Below the pieces are notes generated by a model that saw nothing but the letters and a program-made list of their open reading frames with translations, was not told where the DNA came from and searched no databases. The position numbers were made by a program, and so were the translations under genes. This document shows, piece after piece, positions 35,316 to 45,189 of a DNA stretch of 64,000 nucleotides (the first letter of the stretch is position 1; every line of letters starts with the position of its first letter). Source of the stretch: Rutidosis leptorrhynchoides (Eukaryota; Streptophyta; Magnoliopsida; Asterales; Asteraceae); assembly GCF_046630445.1 (NCBI RefSeq), contig NC_092333.1, positions 332,765,501 through 332,829,500 on the forward strand. The letters run 5' to 3'.

Positions 35316-38300
35316 TGTAGTGACCCGAACTTTTCCATGTTTATATATATTAAATGAAATTTATATTCACATGATTAAGTGTTTCGAACATGTTAAGCAA
35401 TCAAACTTGTTAAGATTTGATTAATTGAAATAGGTTTCATATAGACAATTGACCACCCAAGTTGACCGGTGATTCACGAACGTTAAAACTTGTAAAAACT
35501 ATATGATGACATATATATGATTATATATAAAATTAACATGATATTATGATAAGTAAGTATCTCATTAGGTATTTTAACAATGAGTTATATACATAAAATT
35601 GTGTTTATTGAATTTAGAAACTCGAAACGATATATATAATGATTATCATTATAACAACGTCTTACTAATTACATATGAATCATATTAAGATATTGTTAAA
35701 CTATGTTTAATCATGATAAATGATAAGTAAACATGTCATTATGTATATTAACAATGAACTACATATGTAAAACAAGACTACTAACTTAAGAATTTCGAAA
35801 CGAGACATATATGTAACGATTATCGTTGTAACAACATTTAACTGTATATATATCATACTAAGATATATTAATATATCATAATATCATGATAATGTAATAA
35901 TTTAACATCTCTTTTGATATAATAAACAATGGGTTAACAACATTTAACAAGATCGTTAACCTAAAGGTTTCAAAACAACATTTACATGTAACGACTAACG
36001 ATGACTTAACGACTCAGTTAAAATGTATATACATGTAGTGTTTTAATATATATTGATACACTTTTGAAAGACTTCAAGACACTTATCAAAATACTTCTAC
36101 TTAACAAAAATTCTTACAATTACATCCTCGTTCAGTTTCATCAACAATTCTACTCGTATGCACCCGTATTCGTACTTGTACAATACACAGCTTCTAAATG
36201 TATGTACTATTGGTATATACACTCCAATGATCAGCTCTTAGCAGCCCATTTGAGTCACCTAACACATATGGGAACCATCATTCGGCAACTAGCATGAAAT
36301 ATCTCATAAAATTACAAAAATATTAGTAATCATTCATGACTTATTTACATGAAAACAAAATTACATATCCTTTATATCTAATCCATATACCAATGACCAA
36401 AAACACCTACAAACACTTTAATTCTTCAAATTTTCTTCATCTAATTGATCTCTCTCGAGTTCCATCTTTAAGTTCTAAGTGTTCTTCATAAATTCTACAA
36501 GTTCTAGTTTCATAAAATCAAGAATACTTCTAAGTTTACTAGCTCACTTCCAATCTTGTAAAGTGATTATCCAACCTCAAGAAATCCTTGTTGTTTACAG
36601 TAAGATATCATTCTAAATCAAGGTAATACTCATATACAAACTTTGATTCAATTCCTATAACTATAACTATCTTAATTCGAGTGATAATCTTACTTGAACT
36701 TGTTTTCGTGTCATGATTCTACTTCAAGAACTTTCAAGCCATCCAAGATCCTTTGAAGCTAGATCATTTCTTGACACTTCCAGTAGGTTTACCTACTAAA
36801 CTTGAGGTAGTAATTATGTTCATAACATCATTCGATTCATACATATAAAACTATCTTATTCGAAGATATGAACATGTAATCACTAGAACATAGTTTAGTT
36901 AATTTCTAAACTTGTTCGAAAACAAAAGTTAATCCTTCTAACTTGACTTTTAAAATCAACTAAACACATGTTCTATATCTATATGATATGCTAACTTAAT
37001 GATTTAAAACCGGAAAACATCAAAAACATCGTAAAACCGGATATACGCCGTCGTAGTAACACCGCGGGCTGTTTTGGGTTAGTTAATTAAAAACTATGAT
37101 AAACTATGATTTAAAAGTTGCTCTTCTGGAAAAATGATTTTTCTTATGAACATGAAACTATATCCAAAAATCATGGTTAAACTCAAAGTGGAAGTATGTT
37201 TTCCAAAATGGTCATCTAGACGTCATTCTTTCGACTGAAATGACTACCTTTACAAAAACGACTTGTAACTTATTTTTCTGACTATAAACCTATACTTTTT
37301 ATGTTTATATTCATAAAATAGAGTTCAATATAAAACCATATCAATTTTATTCACTCAAATCGTATTTAAAACGAAGAAGTTATGGGTAAAACAAGATTGG
37401 ATATTTTTTTTTTATTGTTGTAGCTACGGAAAATATTGTAACAATTCTATACAAATCATATTCTAGCTAACTTATATTGTATTATACATGTATTCTAATC
37501 TAATCTTGGGATACCATAGACACGTATGCAAATGTTTTGACATATCATATCGACCCATGTATATATATTATTTGGAACAACCATAGACACTCTATATACA
37601 GTAATGTTGGAGTTAGCTATACAGGGTTGAGGTTGATTCCAAAAATATATATACTTTGAGTTGTGATCTAGCCTGAGACATGTATACACCGGGTCGTGGA
37701 TTGATTCAAGATAATATATATCGATTTATTTCTGTACATCTAACTGTGGACAACTAGTTGTAGGTTACTAACGAGAACAGCTGACTTAATAAATTTAAAA
37801 CAGTAAAACGTATTAAAAATATTGTAAATATATTTTGAACATACTTTGATATATATGTACATATTTGTTATAGGTTCGTGAATCGACCAGTGGCCAAGTC
37901 TTACTTCCCGACGAAGTAAAAATCGGTGAAAGTGAGTTATAGTCCCACTTTTAAAATCTAATATTTTAGGATGAGAATACATGCAGTTTTATAAATGTTT
38001 TACGAAATAGACACAAGTAATTGAAACTACATTATATGGGTGAATGATCGAAGCCGAATATGCCCCTTTTGCTTGGTAACCTAAGAATTAGTAAACCGAT
38101 CTACTAATTGACACGAATCCTAAAGATAGATCTATTGGGCCTAACGAACCCCATCCAAAGTACCGGATGCTTTAGTACTTCGAATTCATTTATATCATGT
38201 CCGAAGGATTTCCCGGAATGATAGGGGATATTCTTATATGCATCTTGTTAATGTCTGTTACCAGGTGTTCACCATATGAATGAATTTTATCTCTATGCAT

Positions 38301-38760
38301 GGGATGTATATTGAAATATGAAATCTTGTGGTCTATTATTATGATTTGATAATATATAGATTAAACCTATAACTCACCAACATTTTTGTTGACGTTTTAA
38401 GCATGTTTATTCTCAGGTGATTATTAAGAGCTTCCGCTATTGCATACTAAAATAAGGACAAAATTTAGAGTCCATGCTTGTATGATATTATGTAAAAGCT
38501 GCATTCAAGAAACTTATTTTTGATGTAATATATTCTTATTGTAAACCATTATGTAATGGTCGTGTGTAAACGGTATATTTTAGATTATCATTATTTGATA
38601 ATCTACGTAATGCTTTTTAAACCTTTATCGATAAAATAAAGGTTATGGTTGTTTTAAAAATGAATGCAGTCTTTGAAAAACGTCTCATATAGAGGTCAAA
38701 ACCTCGCGACAAAATCAATTAATATGGAACGTTTATAATCAATATGAACGGGACATCTCA
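35316..38760 (+). mobile_element. Full-length Tekay element: 5' LTR (3445 bp)
   Basis: TGTAGTGACCCG to GGACATCTCA, preceded by CAACC at 35311-35315. Nearly the same length as its 3' LTR (48593-52034, 3442 bp) and very similar to it throughout. A palindromic AACGAT-x-ATCGTT-like word appears twice in its first 600 bases, as in the other Tekay LTRs. Confidence 0.96.
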
Positions 38761-38762
38761 GT

Positions 38763-38774
38763 TGGTATCCGAGC
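38763..38774 (+). promoter_or_regulatory. Primer-binding site for initiator tRNA-Met (Tekay)
   Basis: TGGTATCCGAGC lies two bases after the LTR end; one base differs from the usual TGGTATCAGAGC. Confidence 0.88.
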
Positions 38775-38971
38775 ATTGATCTTAGAGAACCAGAAAATTG
38801 CATTATTGTGTCTTACTGAGTTTGTTAGGATGCATTAGTGAGTCTGGACTTCCACCGTGTTTTTCTTCAAAAACGATTGCTTAACATTATTTTTTTGGAA
38901 ACTATATATTATTAACATGTAAATATTATGTGATATATTAATCTCTTAACGTGTTTGATATTGTGTGATAG
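38775..38971 (+). other. Tekay leader ending in acceptor-like AG
   Basis: No coding frame. The leader ends TTGTGTGATAG at 38971, an AG placed directly before the ATG at 38972, so it might act as a splice acceptor. Confidence 0.4.
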
Positions 38972-39595
38972 ATGTCTACCTCTAGTACAAATCCCATTGA
39001 TTCACCTAATAATTATGAAGAGTCGAATATATTTTGGGAAGATTCACAAATTCCCTAAGAGGAGGAACCGGAAGAGGAGGAACCGGAAGAAGAGGAACCA
39101 GAAGAGGAGGAATCGAAAGAGGAGGAACCAGAAGAAGAAGAGGTTCCAGAGGAAGAAATATTGATACCTATAGTAAATCGATTAAATAAAAGAAAATCCT
39201 CAACCAACGGACCAAAGTTAATAATGGTCAATGGTGTTTCCGCCGAGGAAGCAAAATAATGGGAAGATTACCAATTTTCTGATGAATCGGATCCCGATGA
39301 GGATTCCGATGATGTTATAGAAATTACCTCGACCCAATTTAATAAAGCGAAAGAAAATAATAAGGGAAAAGGTATAAAAATAGAGAAACCCGATTCCAAC
39401 CCCGATGAGCTTTATATGTATCGGCAACATCCGTATTTCCCAAAATGTAACAATGACCCGGGAACCTCTGAACCACCAGGTTTTTCTAAACCATTATGGA
39501 AAACGATGGCTCGTATTAGAGGAACACCATATATTCCTAGAAAATTAGGAAAACGAACCAAGTCTGAAGAAGAAGAAACCAGTGATTCAGATTAG
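38972..39595 (+). pseudogene. Acidic ORF upstream of gag in Tekay
   Basis: A 207-codon frame, ATG 38972 to TAG 39593-39595, broken by TAA at codons 29 (39056-39058) and 96 (39257-39259); both could come from CAA. The N-terminus is S/N-rich. Residues 30-60 are a Glu-rich tandem repeat (E-E-E-P units), followed by an S-D-E-S-D-P-D-E-D-S-D-D stretch, a Lys-rich patch and a proline-containing C-terminus ending T-S-D-S-D. Acidic low-complexity proteins of this kind can act in chromatin or protein binding, but no family is recognised. It is not part of a standard Ty3/gypsy gene set. Confidence 0.7.
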
Positions 39596-39700
39596 AGGGT
39601 TGTAATCATGTTGTGTATTATATGTATTATAGTGTGCTTGTACTTTTATGTTCTATGTAAAAATTGCTTGTATTGTTTGTTATTACGAATCTAATCCTTG

Positions 39701-39712
39701 TCTATTTTACAG
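39701..39712 (+). promoter_or_regulatory. Splice-acceptor-like site before F-box ORF
   Basis: TGTCTATTTTACAG is a good plant 3' splice-site consensus, ending at 39712, 12 bases before the F-box ATG at 39725. Inference: it would let the F-box frame be read from a spliced RNA. Confidence 0.45.
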
Positions 39713-39724
39713 TATAAAAACAAA

Positions 39725-40417
39725 ATGGACGTTAAGGGTAGACAACCGAATATTTTAGAAGACCTACCAGAGGATATGATTGAGGAAATCTTGTCTAGAG
39801 TTGGTCAGAATTCATCAGCACATTTAGTTATGGTGAAATTAACTTGTCAAACATTTGAAAGACTTTACAGAAATGCCTTAGTTTATAAAAGGCTTTCCTT
39901 TGATAGGTGGGGTGTATCACATTGGGGAGACCGTAAGTTATGCCGTGTTTTCTTTAAAGCATTAAATGCGAGGAACCCAAATGCAATTTTACACTACGGG
40001 TTAAGAACCTATTTTGACTCAACATATCCCAACATAGGATTTCGTGAATTAGAAAGAGCTTCTAACATGCAATATAAAGAAGCATGTTATGCTTACGGGT
40101 TAGTGATGTTCGCTTCTTACCAAAGGGAGAAAAAGAACATCGGATTGCAACTTTTTAATAAAACCTTCCCACAAGTGACGGATTCAGTAATTGGGGTAAG
40201 AAACAAGGTTTTTAGATTATTACGGGGCTGTTGGACATTACGAAACCCTCGTCCTTTTGACAACATTACAACATGCTGCCTAGCCAATGGTCATAACAGT
40301 TATTTTCCACAAGACCAAGGATGGGAAGTAGTCTTAGTAAAACAAGAATGCATGATTTGTTTCTGGACTTATGAATTACGTGTCTTTATTTCTTTTGCTG
40401 AACAACTTGCGTATTAA
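39725..40417 (+). CDS. F-box protein, At2g35280-like, carried by a Tekay retrotransposon
   Basis: An uninterrupted 230-residue frame; the ATG at 39725 is chosen over the in-frame one at 39698 because an acceptor-like AG lies between them. Residues about 13-55 fit an F-box (L-P-E-D-M-I-E-E-I-L-S-R-V-G, then C-x-x-F and Y-K-R-L-S-F-D-R-W), the domain that binds SKP1 in SCF ubiquitin ligases. The middle has a Sel1/TPR-like stretch (A-C-Y-A-Y-G-L). The C-terminus has paired cysteines (C-C, C-M-I-C), as in the plant At2g35280-like F-box family. It lies inside the element, after the acidic ORF and before gag. Gag, pol and the acidic ORF all have stops; this frame has none. It may be a captured host gene. 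Expression unknown. Confidence 0.78.
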   Translation: MDVKGRQPNILEDLPEDMIEEILSRVGQNSSAHLVMVKLTCQTFERLYRNALVYKRLSFDRWGVSHWGDRKLCRVFFKALNARNPNAILHYGLRTYFDSTYPNIGFRELERASNMQYKEACYAYGLVMFASYQREKKNIGLQLFNKTFPQVTDSVIGVRNKVFRLLRGCWTLRNPRPFDNITTCCLANGHNSYFPQDQGWEVVLVKQECMICFWTYELRVFISFAEQLAY

Positions 40418-40704
40418 CTAGATTTATCTTCAAAACTATCCTATATCATAGTGTACTATATTTCATATTATATGTAATATAGCGAAGTTGTAAGTTTGAA
40501 GAATATTTGTATGTGATATATTATTATAATCAGTTTTTCATATGGAATTGTAGTAGTTGAATTGTATATTAGTTACTAAGTATGAACTTAACGGGTAGGT
40601 AGTACCCGAATTTAAACTTATAAAACGCTAATATGAAGAAAAAACTTTTATAAATGAGTTCGTATTATGCTATAAAATACTATTGACTACTCTTAATATT
40701 CTGT
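40418..40704 (+). other. Tekay internal spacer with hairpin motif
   Basis: No ORF. Holds the inverted repeat CGGGTAGGTAGTACCCG at 40592-40608, a near copy of the sequence before the 3' LTR. Confidence 0.5.
40588..40610 (+). repeat. Internal copy of polypurine motif, palindromic
   Basis: TTAACGGGTAGGTAGTACCCG: the first 15 bases equal the 48578-48592 tract next to the 3' LTR, extended here into a hairpin. A matching copy occurs in element A at 29229-29250. Confidence 0.7.
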
Positions 40705-40919
40705 ATGATTAACTCGATTCAGTTGGCTATTTTGAAGGAAAATGCACCGACTACTCGACACACCATGAATATGAGCGAAAAGGAATTTCGTACCTTTCTT
40801 GCTGCAAACATAGTCGCAGTACAGGCTGTGCTACATACCAACAATAACTCTGAATCTAGCAATGCAGCTAACGGTGCAAGAAATCGTGTAGGATGCTCCT
40901 ACAAATAATTCACTGCCTG
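40705..40919 (+). pseudogene. Tekay gag, N-terminal part
   Basis: Frame from ATG 40705 (or the internal ATG of M-S-E-K-E-F-R, about 40771) to the insertion of the solo LTR at 40925, with a TAA at 40906-40908. The M-S-E-x-x-F-R start and the C-S-Y-K ... F-T-A-C-K stretch are typical of Tekay gag N-termini. It continues, after the solo LTR, at 44133. An acceptor-like AACTCGATTCAG ends at 40722. Confidence 0.7.
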
Positions 40920-42269
40920 CAAACTGTCACGACCCTACTTTTTCCGTTATCTTTTCCGTTAATTATTTAACGTCCTTTAACTGTTAATTGTGCTACGTCA
41001 TTTCTATGACCTATATTATTATTTTAATAATAATATATTAATTATTATGTGTTATGTGAATATTTGTATTCATATTTTGAATTATACGATTCTACGTGTC
41101 GCGAATTTCTATCCGGCAAATCTTTTCGGTTTTCAAACCAACAGTCGAGTTTTTGAGATATTTAAATCCTAATTATTTTAAATATGATATTTTAAGATCA
41201 TATTATTATATAGAGTATTTATATTTATTTTTCGTCGCGTATTTGTTATCTCTCCGAATTTTTAATCGCGTAAGCGTGTTTTCGTGTTTCGGGTTTCGAT
41301 CGGGCATTCGGGCCACAAGGAAATACAAGTTATTCAAATTTGGGCCATGGGAGCCCACCCCATGACCCCATTCGGCTGAAACCCTCATGGAGGGGGTGAT
41401 GTGCCATTTTTCCAAACTTGTGATTTAAGGAAATAAACCTAGATTACATTCCTTATTCCCTCATTCTAATTTTTTTGTTTTCCTCCTCCTTCTACCTTTT
41501 TAGTGATGGCACACACCTCCAACATCATCATCTTCATCAATTTTATTGCTTGGATCAAGGATTAATCAACACCAACGCGTTCCTCATTCCGTTCTCTACG
41601 CGATAACATCCATTGATTATTGATTAGGGTATAAACCCTAAACCTAGAACTTTTAATTTTTCTTTATTTTTTTGTATTTTGATTATATTTTAATAGTATG
41701 ATGATTACTTGTTGTTGTAATGGTGTTTGTATGCATAGAATTACTCATAAACGCATGTTTTCGGTTTGATAAAATTGGGACAGCAGCTATTTCGTGTATT
41801 TCTGATATTGTGACTGTTATAAAAGTTAAAATAAAGTATCTAGATGAGTTCCTCTCATCAATACATTAATTTTAGACTCAGGATTCATGTCGTTTCGATT
41901 CCCGGAGCCCTAGATATGATCAAAGTGGTATTTTGTTAAGATTGAAATGTGATTTTGGTATGAACCAGATTTGGTCCGACTTTGTGACCATATTTGGTGA
42001 CTTTAGGGTGTGTTAGTGTGTTAGGATTAATGGTGGGACGAACTTTCATGTTCGGGTCATCTAAATCCGAGCCACGAATCACCCGTTACGTCTAAAACAC
42101 GATTTTGATTGAATTAAAGTTTCAAGTGGTGTCATGGCTGATCACCACGACTTGAGGCCTGATCTTGGTGTGTTCTTGAGTGTACCAAAGTGTCGGGTGG
42201 TTTGATTAGGCGGAGATATATGTAAGGCTCGCCGAAAACCGACACCCGGGGCTCAAGATACGACCCGAT

Positions 42270-42840
42270 GAACTTTTGATTTAAAACTTATGATTAATTA
42301 TTAAACTTATGATATAAATAATGAATTTCATTATCATTTGATTACTTATGATAAAAAAAAGTAATTATTATTATTTAAGACTTATGATATATATTTATTA
42401 TATCATTTAATTAATACTTATGATTTAATTAACATTTTAATTAAACTTATGATTAATAATGCTTTTATTATTAATGGAAAATACTTATGATAAGTATTAA
42501 ACTTAAATTATAAGATTATTATTATAAGACTTATAATAAGGATTAATTAATTATTTAATTATTATAAGGCTTAGTTATTATTTAATTATAATTTAATTAT
42601 TAAATACTTATGATTTAATAATTATAATTAGAAACTTATGATACGATTAATAATTCATTATTAATTAATAATACTTATGATATGATTTAAAAATTATTAT
42701 TAATTAATAATACTTATATTATGACTAATATTTATTTAATTAATTAAATACTTATGTTATATTAATTATATCATTTAAACTTATATTAACTTTAATGATT
42801 CATTTTAATTTAATTAAAGTTATGTTATGACATAATTAGA
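42270..42840. repeat. Dispersed ACTTATGAT repeats, AT-rich
   Basis: About a dozen copies of ACTTATGAT or ACTTATAAT at irregular spacing in a region almost free of G and C. Confidence 0.75.
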
Positions 42841-42905
42841 CATATTTAACTTTAATAAACATTATAACTTACCTTATTATTACAACTTACACTTTTAAAA
42901 TTAAC

Positions 42906-42982
42906 GTTGACTAAATTTGACCAAGGTTGACTTTTAAGTTGACTTTTGGTTGACTTTGACTTTTAGTTGACTTTTGTTGACT
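42906..42982 (+). promoter_or_regulatory. W-box cluster, eight TTGAC cores
   Basis: Eight TTGACT/TTGACC words, all on the plus strand, within about 77 bases. TTGAC(C/T) is the core of the W-box bound by WRKY transcription factors. It lies in the middle of the LTR; stress- or defence-linked activity is inference. Confidence 0.6.
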
Positions 42983-43009
42983 TTCTAATTAAGGAAACTC
43001 TCCTAAATT

Positions 43010-43145
43010 ATAAACTCTCCTAAAATAGCAACTTTCTAAATTTGGAAACTTTCCAAAAATAGAAAAAAATAGAAACTTTCCAAAAATAGAAACTTTCTAA
43101 AAATGGAAACCTGCTAAAAATAGAAACTTTCTAAAAATAGAAAGT
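43010..43145. repeat. Short tandem repeat AAAAATAGAAACTTTC
   Basis: Six or more imperfect copies of a 14-16 bp unit just after the W-box cluster. Confidence 0.8.
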
Positions 43146-44132
43146 GTGTGTCCGTAAGCTGTTCCGATCAAACCGATGCATATTGAGTATTGTTCTATGT
43201 CTACTTACAACATGTACAATAGCTATCATACTAAGACTTGACCTAAGTTAGTTATTTATATCGACCTGCTTTATTTATAGGTCGGTGTTGTGATCATTCC
43301 TGATCACTGTACTCATTTGCTGTTCGCTTGTTTGTGTTGGTTACTTCGTTACTATTAAGGTGAGTTATAGTTCCGTTTTTACATACTTTTCAAAGTATAT
43401 TTTTGGGATGTGATTACATGCATTTTATTTCATGTTTAGACACAAGTGACAATTAAATTTAAATTATTCATTGTGAGTTGGACAAAAATATTCCCTAGTC
43501 TGGTAACTGTAATCATTGGTTTCTACTGGTGAACGCGAATCCTACGGATAGATCAATTGGGTTAGACAACCCTATTTCGAGCTAGTCGCGCTAGCAATTT
43601 ATAATCGGAATGTTTAGTACTTCATATTTTGTTGTAGATACACCGTCCGGTGTATATCATTTATTGTGTTTGGCAAGGGTAAATAAAGGGTTAAGTGGTT
43701 ACCAGGTGGCTCATTGATAATGGAATAATGTTTAATGTTTTCTGACATTTTAAATATTGTGGTCTAAAGTTTATTTACTTATTCAAACCTATAATTCACT
43801 CAACCTTGTGTTGACAGTTTACTCGCATGTTTTCACAGGTACTTGAGTTTATGTGATGCTTCCGCTGTGTTTAGAAGAGTCTGCATGCATTTGGGCAGAT
43901 TTTTAATGAAACAATTTATGAAACTTTGGCTTGCATTCGGTTTTTGAATAATTATTACTTGTAGGTTGTTGACAATGTTTTGTGTCAACTTTGGATTATT
44001 AATATGTTGGGTTACTTTTAAACTATATATTTTGGTATGCTTTCCTTTTTGGGAAACTTTTGAAATAAAAGAATGCAATGTGGGACCAAGTGACGGAGTC
44101 GTTAAGTGTTTTGATGAGGCCATCACACAAAC

Positions 44133-45189
44133 CTTTGGAATTTGATGGAACTGAAGGACCAATTGGATTGAAACGGTGGACCGAGAAAGTCAAATCGGTG
44201 TTTGCCATAAGTAAGTGTACTGAAGAGGACAAAGTTAAGTACGCTACGCATACCTTCACAGGTACTGCGTTAATGTGGTGGAACACCTATCTTGAACAGG
44301 TAGGACAAAATGCTACTTACGCACTACCGTGGTCGGCATTCAAGCAATTGATGAACGAGCAGTACCGTCCTATAAACGAAGACAATAAACTCGAGGCAGA
44401 ACTTAGAGAGTTACGAACACAAGGGTTCGACGTTACCACATATGAACGACGATTCACAGAGTTGTGCCTATTGTGTCCGGGAGCATTCAAAGATGAAGAA
44501 GAGAAGATCAACGCGTTTGTAAAAGGGTTACCAGTAAGGATTCAAGAAGATGTGAGTTCACACGAGCCCGTTTCTATACAGAAGGCAAGTCGAATGGCTC
44601 ATAAACTCATAAATCAGATTGAGGAAAGAATTAAAGAGCAGGCAGCTGAAGAAGCCAACACGAAATAACTCAAGAGGAAGTGGGAGGAAAACGGTGACAA
44701 GAGTCACCAGTACAACAACAACATCAATTACAACCACAATCACAACAACTATCCCAACAACCGCAACAACAATCGCAACAATAACCGCAATCTTAACAAT
44801 AACTACAACAAACGTCCCAACAACAACAACAACTACAACAACCATTTCAACAACAATAACAATCCCAACAACAACCTCAATAACAACAACGGCAACAAAA
44901 ACCAAAAACAGCCATGTCATAGGTGTGAAGAAAATCATCAGGGGTTTTGCACGACATTTTGCAACAGGTGTAAAAGAAATGGTCATAGCGCGACAAAGTG
45001 TGAGGTCTACGAACCAAAGTTTAACAGAACTAAAGGAACAAATAATGTCGAAACAAGTAATGCCGAAACAAATAGTGTCGGAGCAAGTAATACCAACGGT
45101 GTTTGTTATAAATGTGGAAAACCGGGCCACATTATTAGAAATTGCCCGAATTAGGGGAATACTAATGGGCAGGGCTGTGAAAGAGTTTT
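44133..45189 (+). pseudogene. Tekay gag, main part with two zinc knuckles
   Basis: Continues the gag frame after the solo LTR. The capsid-like domain (44133-44600) has the L-E-F-D-G-T-E-G start, A-L-M-W-W-N and Y-E-R-R-F-T-E-L motifs of Ty3/gypsy gag. After a TAA (44666-44668) the frame reads an Asn-rich linker, then CCHC knuckles at 44961-45002 and 45104-45145. A one-base insertion in a T run near 45186 throws the protease into another frame. In an intact element this would package the RNA. The capsid part is well preserved. Confidence 0.88.

Larger units (their letters stand above)
40925..44127 (+). mobile_element. Solo LTR of a third family, target duplication CAAAC
   Basis: TGTCACGACCC to GGCCATCACA, 3203 bp, flanked by CAAAC at 40920-40924 and 44128-44132. 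No internal region. It interrupts Tekay gag. It has a field of ACTTATGAT words (42270-42840), a W-box cluster (42906-42982), a short tandem array (43010-43145) and 3' modules shared with Tekay and element A LTRs. Family: related to Tekay-type LTRs by those modules. Confidence 0.94.

Noticed and set aside
38955..39164. A very basic R/K-rich 69-codon frame
   Set aside because: It is the shifted-frame shadow of the Glu-rich repeat of the acidic ORF at 38972-39595.
44078..44132. Start of the gag frame at ATG 44078
   Set aside because: This stretch belongs to the solo LTR ending at 44127; gag truly begins upstream at 40705 or later and is interrupted.
44619..45180. A Thr-rich plus-strand frame leading into the protease
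   Set aside because: The Thr run is the shifted reading of AAC repeats; true gag uses the neighbouring frame, and a one-base insertion near 45186 joins it to protease.
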